NCBI RefSeq assembly: GCF_023856365.1 | Contig: NC_064548.1 | Location: 15,173,642 to 15,237,641, forward strand | Origin: Brienomyrus brachyistius | Lineage: Eukaryota > Chordata > Actinopteri > Osteoglossiformes > Mormyridae | Length of the DNA: 64,000 nt | Direction: 5' to 3' | Part shown: one piece after another, positions 52,479-64,000 of the stretch | How positions within the stretch are numbered: position 1 is the stretch's first letter | How the letters are laid out: every line of letters starts with the position of its first letter | Translations under genes and position numbers: made by a program | The notes under the pieces: generated by a model | Databases searched by the model: none | What the model was told of the DNA's origin: nothing | The model's input: only the letters and a program-made list of their open reading frames with translations

Positions 52479-55000
52479 CTGTATGTATGACCTGATCTGA
52501 GATCAGCCTGAGAGCTCTATGTATGACCTGATCTGAGATCAGCCTGAGAGCTCAATGTGTGACCTGATCTGAGATCAGCTGTTCTGAGATCAGCCTAATA
52601 CCTCTGTATAACCTGTTCTGAGATCAGCCTAAGACCTGTATGTATGACCTGATCTGAGATCAGCTTGAGAGCTGTATGTATGACTTGATCTGAGATCAGT
52701 TTGAGAGCTCAATGTGTGACCTGATCTGAGATCAGCTCTCTGCGATCTGCCTGAGAGCAGTATGAATGACCTGATCTGAGATCAGTTTGAGAGCTCTATG
52801 TGTGACCTGATCTGAGATCAGATGTCTGAGATCAGCCTGAGAGCTGTATGTATGACCTGATCTGAGATCAGCCTGAGAGCTCTATGTATGACCTGATCTG
52901 AGATCAGCCTGAGAGCTCTATGTATGACCTGATCTGAGATCAGCCAGAGAGCTGTATGTATGACTTGATCTGAGATCAGCTTGAGACCTGTATGTATGAC
53001 CTGATCAGAGATTAGCTTGAGAGCTGTATGTATGACCTGATGTGAGATCAGTTTGAGAACTCAATGTGTGATCTGATCTGAGATCAGCTGTTCTGAAATC
53101 AGCATAAGACCTCTGTATTACCTGTTCTGAGATCAGCCTAAGACCTGTATGTATGACCTGATCAGAGATCAGCTTGAGAGCTGTATGTATGACCTGATCT
53201 GAGATCAGTTTGAGAACTCAATGTGTGACCTGATCTGAGATCAGCTGTTCTGAGATCAGCCTAATACCTCTGTATGACCTGTTCTGAGATCAGCCTAAGA
53301 CCTGTATGTATGACCTGATCTGAGATCAGCTTGAGAGCTGTATGTATGACCTGATCTGAGATCAGTTTGAGAGCTCAATGTGTGACCTGATCTGAGATCA
53401 GCTCTCTGCGATCTGCCTGAGAGTAGTATGAATGACCTGATCCGAGATCAGTTTGAGAGCTCTATGTCTGACCTGATCTGAGGTCAGATGTCTGAGATCA
53501 GCCTGAGAGCTGTATGTATGACCTGATCTGAGATCAGCCTGAGAGCTCTATGTATGACCTGATCTGAGATCAGCCAGAGAGCAGTATGTATGACCTAATC
53601 GGAGATCAGCTTGAGACCTGTATGTATTACCTGATCAGAGATCAGCTTGAGAGCTGTATGTATGATCTGATCTGAGATCAGATTGAGAGCTCAATGTATT
53701 ACCTGTTCTGAGATCAGCCTGAGATCTGTATGTATGACCTGATCTGAGATCAGCTTGAGAGCTCTATGTCTGACCTGATCTGAGATAAGTTTGAGAGCTC
53801 TATATGTGACCTGATCTGAGATCAGATGTCTGAGATCAGCCTGAGAGCTGTATGTATGACCTGATCTGAGATCAGCATGAGAGCTGAATGTATGACCTGA
53901 TCTGAGATCAGCTTGAGAGCTCCATTTGCGACCTGATCTGAGATAAGCTGTTCTGAGTTCAGCCTAAGACCTCTGTATGACCTGTTCTGAGATCAGCCTA
54001 AGACCTCTATGTATGACCTGATCTGAGATCAGCTTGAGAGCTAAATGTATGACCTGATCTGAGATCAGTTTGAGAGCTCAATGTGTGACCTGAACTGAGA
54101 TCAGCTGTCTGAGATCAGCCTGAAATCTGTATGTATGACCTGATCTGAGATCAGCTTGAGAGCTCTATGTGTGACCTGATCTGAGATCAGTTTGAGAACT
54201 CTATATGTGACCTGATCTGAGATCAGCTCTCTGCGATCTGCCTGAGAGCAGTATGAAATACCTGATCAGAGATCAGTTTGAGAGCTCTATGTGTGACCTG
54301 ATCTGAGGTCAGATGTCTGAGATCAACCTGAGAGCTGTATGTATGACCTGATCTGAGATCAGCCTGAGAGCTCTATGTATGACCTGATCTGAGATCAGCC
54401 AGAGAGCTGTATGTATGACCTGATCTGAGATCAGCTTGAGACCTGTATGTATTACCTGATCAGAGATCAGCTTGAGAGCTGTATGTATGATCTGATCTGA
54501 AATCAGATTGAGAGCTCAATGTGTGACCTGATTTGAGATCAGCTGTTCTGAGATCAGCCTAAGACCTCTGTATTACCTGTTCTGAGATCAGCCTGAGATC
54601 TGTATGTATGACCTGATCTGAGATCAGCTTGAGAGCTCTATGTGTGACCTGATCTGAGATCAGTTTGAGAGCTCTATATGTGACCTGATCTGAGATCAGC
54701 TGTCTGAGATCTGCCTGGGAGCAGTATGAATGACCTGATCTGAGATCAGTTTGAGAGCTCTATGTGTGACCTGATCTGAGATCAGATGTCTGAGATCAGC
54801 CTGAGAGCTGTATGTAAGACCTGATCTGAGATCAGCCTGAGACCTGTATGTATGACCTTATCTGAGATCAGCTTAAGAGCTTTATTTGTGAACTGATCTG
54901 AGATCAGCTGTTCTGAGATCAGCCTAAGATCTCTGTATGACCTGTTCTGAGATCAGCCTAAGACCTGTATGTATGACCTGATCTGAGATCAGCTTCAGAG
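52479..55000 (+). repeat. Mosaic copy of 43.2-47.3 kb
   Basis: 52479-53540 matches 43201-44262 at offset 9,278 (CAGCATAAG 43,825/53,103; TCCGAG 44,163/53,441). From about 53,560 it matches 46,170 onward at offset 7,385 (TAATCGGAG; GTATTACC at 46,311/53,696; GAGATAAGCTG at 46,556/53,941), and by 54,872 the offset is 7,593 (+208). It thus joins two parts of the earlier super-repeat and omits most of the 1,140/1,226-bp duplication. Confidence 0.7.
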
Positions 55001-55100
55001 CTGTATGTATGATCTGATCTGAGATCAGCTTGACAGCTCCATGTGTGACCTGATCTGAGATCAGTTTGAGAGCTCTATATGTGACCTGATCTGAGGTCAG

Positions 55101-56340
55101 CTGTCTGAGATCAGCCTGAAATCTGTATGTATGACCTGATCTGAGATCAGCTTGAGAGCTCTATGTGTGACCTGATCTGAGATCAGTTTGAGAACTCTAT
55201 ATGTGACCTGATCTGAGATCAGCTCTCTGCGATCTGCCTGAGAGCAGTATGAATGACCTGATCTGAGATCAGCTTGAGAGCTCTATGTGTGACCTGATCT
55301 GAGATCAGCTTGAGAGCTCTATGTGTGACCTGATCTGAGATCAGTTTGAGAGCTCTATATGTGACCTGATCTGAGATCAGATGTCTGAGATCAGCCTGAG
55401 AGCTGTATGTATGACCTGATTTGAGATCAGTTTGAGAGCTGTATGTCTGACCTGATCTGAGATCAGCTTAAGAGCTGTATGTATGACCTGATCTGAGATC
55501 AGCTGTCTGAGATCAGCCTGAAATCTGTATGTATGACCTGATCTGAGATCAGCTTGAGAGCTCTATGTGTGACCTGATCTGAGATCAGTTTGAGAACTCT
55601 ATATGTGACCTGATCTGAGATCAGCTCTCTGCGATCTGCCTGAGAGCAGTATGAATGACCTGATCTGAAATCAGCTTGAGAGCTCTATGTGTGACCTGAT
55701 CTGAGATCAGTTTGAGAGCTCTATATGTGACCTGATCTGAGATCAGATGTCTGAGATCAGCCTGAGAGCTGTATGTATGACCTGATTTGAGATCAGTTTG
55801 AGAGCTGTATGTCTGACCTGATCTGAGATCAGCTTAAGAGCTGTATGTATGACCTGATCTGTGATCAGCTTCAGAGCTGTATGTATGATCTGATCTGAGA
55901 TCAGCTTGACAGCTCTATGTGTGACCTGATCTGAGATCAGTTTGAGAGCTCTATATGTGACCTGATCTGAGATCAGCTGTCTGAGATCAGCCTGAAATCT
56001 GTATGTATGACCTGATCTGAGATCAGCTTGAGAGCTCTATGTGTGACCTGATCTGAGATCAGTTTGAGAACTCTATATGTGACCTGATCTGAGATCAGCT
56101 CTCTGCGATCTGCCTGAGAGCAGTATGAATGACCTGATCTGAGATCAGCTTGAGAGCTCTATGTGTGACCTGATCTGAGATCAGTTTGAGAGCTCTATAT
56201 GTGACCTGATCTGAGATCAGCTGTCTGAGATCTGCCTGAGAGCAGTATGAATGACCTGATCTGAGATCAGTTTGAGAGCTCTATGTGTGACCTGATCTGA
56301 GATCAGATGTCTGAGATCAGCCTGAGAGCTGTATGTATGA
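55101..56340 (+). repeat. Triplicated ~0.37-kb sub-module
   Basis: The CAGCTGTCTGAG...CCTGAAATCTG unit occurs at 55,101, 55,503 and 55,977. The spacings of 402 and 474 bp equal a common 366 bp plus one or three 36-bp units. Each copy proceeds through a CTCTCTGCGATCTG 50-bp unit and a CTTAAGAGCTG unit or its neighbours. It is a small example of length change in whole monomers. Confidence 0.7.
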
Positions 56341-59300
56341 CCTGATCTGAGATCAGCCAGAGAGCTGTATGTATGACTTGATCTGAGATCAGCTTGAGAC
56401 CTGTATGTATGACCTGATCAGAGATTAGCTTGAGAGCTGTATGTATGACCTGATGTGAGATCAGTTTGAGAACTCAATGTGTGATCTGATCTGAGATCAG
56501 CTGTTCTGAGATCAGCATAAGACCTCTGTATGACCTGTTCTGAGATCAGCCTAAGACCTGTATGTATGACCTGATCAGAGATCAGCTTGAGAGCTGTATG
56601 TATGACCTGATCTGAGATCAGTTTGAGAGCTCAATGTGTGACCTGATCTGAGATCAGCTGTTGTGAGATCAGCCTAATACCTCTGTATGACCTGTTCTGA
56701 GATCAGCCTAAGACCTGTATGTATGACCTGATCTGAGATCAGTTTGAGAGCTCAATGTGTGACCTGATCTGAGATCAGCTCTCTGCGATCTGCCTGAGAG
56801 CAGTATGAATGACCTGATCCGAGATCAGTTTGAGAGCTCTATGTGTGACCTGATCTGAGGTCAGATGTCTGAGATCAGCCTGAGAGCTGTATGTATGACC
56901 AGATCTGAGATCAGCCTGAGAGCTCTATGTATGACCTGATATGAGATCAGCCAGAGAGCTGTATGTATGACCTGATCTGAGATCAGCTTGAGACCTGTAT
57001 GTATTACCTGATCAGAGATCAGCTTGAGAGCTGTATGTATGATCTGATTGAGATCAGATTGAGAGCTCTATATGTGACCTGATCTGAGATCAGTTGTCTG
57101 AGATCAGCCTGAAATCTGTATGTATGACCTGATCTGAGATCAGCTTGAGAGCTCTATGTGTGACCTGATCTGAGATCAGTTTGAGAGCTCTATATGTGAC
57201 CTGATCTGAGATCAGATGTCTGAGATCAGCCTGAGAGCTGTATGTATGACCTGATTTGAGATCAGTTTGAGAGCTGTATGTCTGACCTGATCTGAGATCA
57301 GCTTAAGAGCTGTATGTATGAACTGATCTGAGATCAGCTTCAGAGCTGTATGTATGATCTGATCTGAGATCAGCTTGACAGCTCTATGTGTGACCTGATC
57401 TGAGATCAGTTTGAGAGCTCTATATGTGACCTGATCTGAGATCAGCTGTCTGAGATCAGCCTGAAATCTGTATGTATGACCTGATCTGAGATCAGCTTGA
57501 GAGCTCTATGTGTGACCTGATCTGAGATCAGTTTGAGAACTCTATATGTGACCTGATCTGAGATCAGCTCTCTGCGATCTGCCTGAGAGCAGTATGAATG
57601 ACCTGATCTGAGATCAGCTTGAGAGCTCTATGTGTGACCTGATCTGAGATCAGTTTGAGAGCTCTATATGTGACCTGATCTGAGATCAGCTGTCTGAGAT
57701 CTGCCTGAGAGCAGTATGAATGACCTGATCTGAGATCAGTTTGAGAGCTCTATGTGTGACCTGATCTGAGATCAGATGTCTGAGATCAGCCTGAGAGCTG
57801 TATGTATGACCTGATCTGAGATCAACCAGAGAGCTGTATGTATGACCTGATCTGAGATCAGCCAGAGAGCTGTATGTATGACTTGATCTGAGATCAGCTT
57901 GAGACCTGTATGTATGTCCTGATCAGAGATTAGCTTGAGAGCTGTATGTATGACCTGATGTGAGATCAGTTTGAGAACTCAATGTGTGATCTGATCTGAG
58001 ATCAGCTGTTCTGAGATCAGCATAAGACCTCTGTATGACCTGTTCTGAGATCAGCCTAAGACCTGTATGTATGACCTGATCAGAGATCAGCTTGAGAGCT
58101 GTATGTATGACCTGATCTGAGATCAGTTTGAGAGCTCAATGTGTGACCTGATCTGAGATCAGCTGTTCTGAGATCAGCCTAATACCTCTGTATTACCTGT
58201 TCTGAGATCAGCCTAAGACCTGTATGTATGACCTGATCTGAGATCAGTTTGAGAGCTCAATGTGTGACCTGATCTGAGATCAGCCTAAGACCTGTATGTA
58301 TGACCTGATCTGAGATCAGTTTGAGAGCTCAATGTGTGACCTGATCTGAGATCAGCTCTCTGCGATCTGCCTGAGAGCAGTATGAATGACCTGATCCGAG
58401 ATCAGTTTGAGAGCTCTATGTGTGACCTGATCTGAGATCAGCTTGAGACCTGTATGTATTACCTGATCAGAGATCAGCTTGAGAGCTGTATGTATGATCT
58501 GATATGAGATCAGATTGAGAGCTCAATGTGTGACCTGATCTGAGATCAGCTGTTCTGAGATCAGCCTAAGACCTCTGTATTACCTGTTCTGAGATCAGCC
58601 TGAGATCTGTATGTATGACCTGATCTGAGATCAGCTTGAGAGCTCTATGTGTGACCTGATCTGAGATCAGTTTGAGAGCTCTATATGTGACCTGATCTGA
58701 GATCAGATGTCTGAGATCAGCCTGAGAGCTGTTTGTATGACCTGATCTGAGATCAGCCTGAGAGATCTATGTATGACCTGATCTGAGATCAGCCAGAGAG
58801 CAGTATGTATAACCTAATCGGAGATCAGCTTGAGACCTGTATGTATTACCTGATCAGAGATCAGCTTGAGAGCTGTATGTATGATCTGATCTGAGATCAG
58901 ATTGAGAGCTCAATGTGTGACCTGATCTGAGATCAGCTGTTCTGAGATCAGCCTAAGACCTCTGTATTACCTGTTCTGAGATCAGCCTGAGATCTGTATG
59001 TATGACCTGATCTGAGATCAGCTTGAGAGCTCTATGTCTGACCTGATCTGAGATCAGTTTGAGAGCTCAATGTGTGACCTGATCTGAGATCAGCTGTCTG
59101 AGATCAGCCTGAAATCTGTATGTTTGACCTGATCTGAGATCAGCTTGAGAGCTCTATGTGTGACCTGATCTGAGATCAGTTTGAGAACTCTATATGTGAC
59201 CTGATCTGAGATCAGCTCTCTGCGATCTGCCTGAGAGCAGTATGAATTACCTGATCAGAGATCAGTTTGAGAGCTCTATGTGTGACCTGATCTGAGGTCA

Positions 59301-61296
59301 GATGTCTGAGATCAACCTGAGAGCTGTATGTATGACCTGATCTGAGATCAGCCTGAGAGCTCTATGTATGACCTGATCTGAGATCAGCCAGAGAGCTGTA
59401 TGTATGACCTGATCTGAGATCAGCTTGAGACCTGTATGTATTACCTGATCAGAGATCAGCTTGAGAGCTGTATGTATGATCTGATCTGAAATCAGATTGA
59501 GAGCTCAATGTGTGACCTGATTTGAGATCAGCTGTTCTGAGATCAGCCTAAGACCTCTGTATTACCTGTTCTGAGATCAGCCTGAGATCTGTATGTATGA
59601 CCTGATCTGAGATCAGCTTGAGAGCTCTATGTGTGACCTGATCTGAGATCAGTTTGAGAGCTCTATGTGTGACCTGATCTGAGATCAGATGTCTGAGATC
59701 AGCCTGAGAGCTGTATGTAAGACCTTATCTGAGATCAGCTTAAGAGCTTTATTTGTGAACTGATCTGAGATCAGCTGTTCTGAGATCAGCCTAAGATCTC
59801 TGTATGACCTGTTCTGAGATCAGCCTAAGACCTGCATGTATGACCTGATCTGAGATCAGCTTCAGAGCTGTATGTATGATCTGATCTGAGATCAGCTTGA
59901 CAGCTCTATGTGTGACCTGATCTGAGATCAGTTTGAGAGCTCTATATGTGACCTGATCTGAGATCAGCTGTCTGAGATCAGCCTAAAATCTGTATGTATG
60001 ACCTGATCTGAGATCAGCTTGAGAGCTCTATGTGTGACCTGATCTGAGATCAGTTTGAGAACTCTATATGTGACCTGATCTGAGATCAGCTCTCTGCGAT
60101 CTGCCTGAGAGCAGTATGAATGACCTGATCTGAGATCAGCTTGAGAGCTCTATGTGTGACCTGATCTGAGATCAGTTTGAGAGCTCTATATGTGTCCTGA
60201 TCTGAGATCAGATGTCTGAGATCAGCCTGAGAGCTGTATGTATGACGTGATTTGAGATCAGTTTGAGAGCTGTATGTCTGACCTGATCTGAGATCAGCTT
60301 AAGAGCTGTATGTGTGACCTGATCTGAGATCAGCTTCAGAGCTGTATGTATGATCTGATCTGAGATCAGCTTGACAGCTCTATGTGTGACCTGATCTGAG
60401 ATCAGTTTGAGAGCTCTATATGTGACCTGATCTGAGATCAGCTGTCTGAGATCAGCCTGAAATCTGTATGTATGACCTGATCTGAGATCAGCTTGAGAGC
60501 TCTATGTGTGACCTGATCTGAGATCAGTTTGAGAACTCTATATGTGACCTGATCTGAGATCAGCTTTCTGCGATCTGCCTGAGAGCAGTATGAATGACCT
60601 GATCTGAGATCAGCTTGAGAGCTCTATGTGTGACCTGATCTGAGATCAGTTTGAGAGCTCTATATGTGACCTGATCTGAGATCAGCTGTCTGAGATCTGC
60701 CTGAGAGCAGTATGAATGACCTGATCTGAGATCAGTTTGAGAGCTCTATGTGTGACCTGATCTGAGATCAGATGTCTGAGATCAGCCTGAGAGCTGTATG
60801 TATGACCTGATCTGAGATCAGCTTGAGAGCTGTATGTGTGACCTGATCTGAGATCAGTTTGAGAGCTCTATATGTGACCTGATCTGAGATCAGATGTCTG
60901 AGATCAGCCTGAGAGCTGTATGTATGACCTGATCTGAGATCAGCTTGAGAGCTGTATGTATGACCTTATCTGAGATCAGCTTAAGAGCTTTATTTGTGAA
61001 CTGATCTGATATCAGCTGTTCTGAGATCAGCCTAAGACCTCTGTATGACCTGTTCTGAGATCAGCCTAAGACCTGTATGTATGACCTGATCAGAGATCAG
61101 CTTGAGAGCTGTATGTATGACCTGATCTTAGATCAGTTTGAGAGCTCAATGTGTGACCTGATCTGAGATCAGCTCTCTGCGATCTGCCTGAGAGCTGTAT
61201 GTATGACCTGATCTGAGATCAGCCTGAGAGCTCTATGTATGACCTGATCTGAGATCAGCCAGAGAGCTGTATGTATGACCTGATCTGAGATCAGCT

Positions 61297-61926
61297 TGAG
61301 ACCTGTATGTATTACCTGATCAGAGATCAGCTTGAGAGCTGTATGTATGATCTGATCTGAGATCAGATTGAGAGCTCAATGTGTGACCTGATCTGAGATC
61401 AGCTGTTCTGAGATCAGCCTAAGACCTCTGTATTACCTGTTCTGAGATCAGCCTGAGATCTGTATGTATGACCTGATCTGAGATCAGCTTGAGAGCTCTA
61501 TTGGTGACCTGATCTGAGATCAGTTTGAGAGCTCTATATGTGACCTGATCTGAGATCAGATGTCTGAGATCAGCCTGAGAGCTGTATGTATGACCTGATC
61601 TGAGATCAGCTTGAGAGCTGTATGTATTACCTGATCAGAGATCTGCTTGAGAGCTGTATGTATGATCTGATCTGAGATCAGATTGAGAGCTCAATGTGTG
61701 ACCTGATCTGAGATCAGCTGTTCTGAGATCAGCCTAAGACCTCTGTATTACCTGTTCTGAGATCAGCCTGAGATCTGTATGTATGACCTGATCTGAGATC
61801 AGCTTGAGAGCTCTATTGGTGACCTGATCTGAGATCAGTTTGAGAGCTCTATATGTGACCTGATCTGAGATCAGATGTCTGAGATCAGCCTGAGAGCTGT
61901 ATGTATGACCTGATCTGAGATCAGCT
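61297..61926 (+). repeat. 315-bp tandem duplication
   Basis: Copies at about 61297-61611 and 61612-61926 share the private tail variant CTCTATTGGTGAC (TTGG at 61,501 and 61,816). The join is marked by a CTTGAGAGCTG tail ending TATTAC, where the parent has CTTGAGACCTG. One further difference was noted (GAGATCTGCTTG in copy two). It is short and recent. Confidence 0.82.
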
Positions 61927-63039
61927 TGAGAGCTGTATGTATGACCTGATCTGAGATCAGCTTGAAAGCTCCATTTGCGACCTCATCTGAGAACAGCTTG
62001 AGAGCTCTATGTGTGACCTGATCTGAGATCAGTTTGAGAACTCTATATGTGACCTGATCTGAGATCAGCTCTCTGCGATCTGCCTGAGAGCAGTATGAAT
62101 GACCTGATCTGAGATCAGCTTGAGAGCTCTATGTGTGACCTGGTCTGAGATCAGATTGAGAGCTCTATATGTGACCTGATCTGAGATCAGCTGTCTGAGA
62201 TCTGCCTGAGAGCAGTATGAATGACCTGATCTGAGATCAGTTTGAGAGCTCTATGTGTGACCTGATCTGAGATCAGATGTCTGAGATCAGCCTGAGAGCT
62301 GTATGTAAGACCTGATCTGAGATCAGCCTGAGACCTGTATGTATGACCTTATCTGAGATCAGCTTAAGAGCTTTATTTGTGAACTGATCTGAGATCAGCT
62401 GTTCTGAGATCAGCCTAAGATCTCTGTATGACCTGTTCTGAGATCAGCCTAAGACCTGTATGTATGACCTGATTTGAGATCAGTTTGAGAGCTGTATGTC
62501 TGACCTGATCTGAGATCAGCTTAAGAGCTGTATGTATGACCTGATCTGAGATCAGCTTCAGAGCTGTATGTATTATCTGATCTGAGATCAGCTTGACAGC
62601 TCTATGTGTGACCTGATCTGAGATCATTTTGAGAGCTCTATATGTGACCTGATCTGAGATCAGCTGTCTGAGATCAGCCTGAAATCTGTATGTATGACCT
62701 GATCTGAGATCAGCTTGAGAGCTCTATGTGTGACCTGATCTGAGATCAGTTTGAGAACTCTATATGTGACCTGATCTGAGATCAGCTCTCTGCGATCTGC
62801 CTGAGAGCAGTATGAATGACCTGATCTGAGATCAGCTTGAGAGCTCTATGTGTGACCTGATCTGAGATCAGTTTGAGAGCTCTATATGTGACCTGATCTG
62901 AGATCAGATGTCTGAGATCAGCCTGAGAGCTGTATGTATGACCTGATCTGAGATCAGCTTGAGAGCTGTATGTATGACCTTATCTGAGATCAGCTTAAGA
63001 GCTTTATTTGTGAACTGATCTGATATCAGCTGTTCTGAG

Positions 63040-63445
63040 ATCAGCCTAAGATCTCAGTATGACCTGTTCTGAGATCAGCCTAAGACCTGTATGTATGACC
63101 TGATTTGAGATCAGTTTGAGAGCTGTATGTCTGACCTGATCTGAGATCAGCTTAAGAGCTGTATGTATGACCTGATCTGAGATCAGCTTCAGAGCTGTAT
63201 GTATGATCTGATCTGAGATCAGTTTGAGAGCTCTATGTGTGACCTGATCTGCGATCACCCTAAGACCTGTATGTATGACATGATTTGAGATCAGTTTGAG
63301 AGCTGTATGTCTGACCTGATCTGAGATCAGCTTAAAAGCTGTATGTATGACCTGATCTGAGATCAGCTTCAGAGCAGTATGTATGATCTGATCTGAGATC
63401 AGTTTGAGAGCTCTATGTGTGACCTGATCTGCGATCACCCTAAGA
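63040..63445 (+). repeat. Domain I-type module at the right end
   Basis: Two TGCGATCACCCTAAG variants (near 63,250 and 63,430) lie in a run of eleven to twelve pure 36-bp units with CTGATTTGAG cores and CTTAAGAGCTG/CTTCAGAGCTG tails. This is the same arrangement as 12375-12767 and 31553-31945. Its minus strand has a stop-free frame of about 130 codons only because all units are 36 bp. No coding role is suggested. Confidence 0.75.
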
Positions 63446-64000
63446 CCTGTATTTATAACCTGATCTGAGATCAGCTTGAGAGCTGTATGTATGAACTGAT
63501 CTGAGATCAGCTTGAGAGCTCAATGTGTGACCTGATCTGAGATCAGTTGTCTGAGATCAGCCTGAGATCTGTATGTATGACCTGATCTGAGATCAGCTTG
63601 AGAGCTCCATGTGTGACCTGATCTGAGATCAGTTTGAGAGCTCTATATGTGACCTGATCTGAGATCAGCTGTCTGAGATCTGCCTGAGAGCAGTATGAAT
63701 GACCTGATCTGAGATCAGTTTGAGAGCTCTATGTGTGACATGATCTGAGATCAGCTGTTCTGAGATCAGCCTAAGACCTCTGTATGACCTGTTCTGAGAT
63801 CAGCCTAAGACCTGTATGTATGACCTGATCGGAGATCAGCTTGAGAGCTGTATGTATGACCTGATCTGAGATCAGATTGAGAGCTCAATGTGTGTCCTGA
63901 TCTGAGATCAGCTCTCTGCGATCTGCCTGAGAGCTGTATGTATGACCTGATCTGAGATCAGCCTGAGAGCTCTATGTATGACCTGATCTGAGATCAGCCA

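Larger units (their letters stand above)
1..64000 (+). repeat. Satellite DNA array, ~36-bp monomer, nested higher-order repeats
   Basis: The whole window is built from one repeat family in one orientation. The basic unit is 36 bp: the palindrome CTGATCTGAGATCAG followed by a 21-bp tail, most often beginning CTTGAGAGCTG or TTTGAGAGCTC and ending TATGTATGAC or TATGTGTGAC. Longer 49- and 50-bp units interrupt the 36-bp register. Consensus base composition is about 44% GC with no CpG. I saw no reverse-oriented unit, no unique spacer and no inserted mobile element from end to end, and the array runs off both edges. Variant units recur in fixed orders, giving modules of 0.6-0.9 kb, HORs of about 3.5 kb and super-repeats of 7-16 kb. 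This is typical of eukaryotic centromeric or heterochromatic satellites; the family and species are unknown to me. The repeat structure is certain; the chromosomal role is inference. Confidence 0.98.
28800..64000 (+). repeat. Domain III: 7-11 kb super-repeats
   Basis: The domain II modules continue, but the 0.66-kb module is single (CAGCATAAG at 30,032; 33,611; 37,300; 41,496; 43,825; 48,349; 53,103; 56,516; 58,021). CTTAAGAGCTTTATTTG modules are interspersed (about 29,220; 31,500; 32,725; 36,037; 40,197; 42,526; 47,279; 51,282; 52,277; 54,872; 59,740; 60,971; 62,362; 62,994). Spacings vary from 1.5 to 4.8 kb because of nested duplications and deletions, so a single HOR length does not describe the domain. 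The array continues past 64,000. Confidence 0.7.

Noticed and set aside
1..64000. CRISPR array (direct repeats of ~36 bp)
   Set aside because: The repeats abut directly with no unique spacers of regular length, vary between copies, and no cas gene is present.
1..64000. Canonical CENP-B box
   Set aside because: The box needs two CpGs (TTCG and CGGG). The consensus unit has no CpG, and I saw no CGGG in the variants.
1..64000. Telomeric or subtelomeric repeat
   Set aside because: No TTAGGG, TTTAGGG or related short telomere motif runs were seen; the unit is unrelated.
1..64000. Rho-independent terminators or regulatory operators at the palindromes
   Set aside because: The dyads are only 6-7 bp, lack a following T run and occur in every unit. 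They are part of the repeat, not gene-linked signals.
1..64000. Inverted segments or orientation switches
   Set aside because: I looked for reverse-complement unit tails (GTCATACATAC) on the plus strand and saw none; the array is head-to-tail throughout.

Overview
The window is one uninterrupted block of head-to-tail satellite DNA. I found no gene, RNA gene, transposon, CRISPR array or unique-sequence island anywhere in the 64 kb. Every stretch reads as a variant of one unit of about 36 bp. The unit opens with a 15-bp inverted repeat, CTGATCTGAGATCAG (7-bp arms around a central G), followed by a 21-bp tail that usually ends TATGTATGAC or TATGTGTGAC. A second unit class of 49-50 bp carries an extra 13-14 bp copy of the palindrome core. 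Parsing one 838-bp stretch gave 21 units averaging about 40 bp, so the window should hold roughly 1,600 units, all in the same orientation. Such a long gene-free array with nested higher-order structure points to a eukaryotic chromosome, in a centromeric, pericentromeric or other heterochromatic block. I do not recognise the satellite family and cannot name the organism. CpG is rare and confined to a few recurring unit variants.

Layout. Domain I (about 1-15,300) is the most irregular. It is marked by units containing TGCGATCACCCTAAG and by partial tandem duplications with periods of about 337, 1,443, 1,245-1,248 and 1,091 bp. Domain II (about 15,300-28,800) is organised into higher-order repeats (HORs) of about 3.5-3.7 kb; each full one carries a tandem pair of 0.66-kb modules. 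Domain III (about 28,800-64,000) uses the same modules, but the 0.66-kb module is single and alternates with a module marked by CTTAAGAGCTTTATTTG. Its HORs combine into super-repeats of about 7-11 kb, with several recent local duplications (2,329 bp near 39.5-44.2 kb, 1,140/1,226 bp near 44-46.3 kb, 996 bp near 51-52.4 kb, 315 bp near 61.3-61.9 kb).

How it fits together. Most length differences I worked out between related blocks are whole numbers of units (36, 86 = 36+50, 122 = 50+36+36 bp). This is what unequal exchange or in-register slippage predicts. Blocks up to 16 kb apart can be almost identical (16,625-17,900 versus 32,673-33,948, about five differences by eye), so homogenisation is recent and long-range. 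A few small indels break the rule; several of them sit at the centre of the palindrome. All offsets, extents and mismatch counts were read by eye, so block edges may be off by tens of bases.
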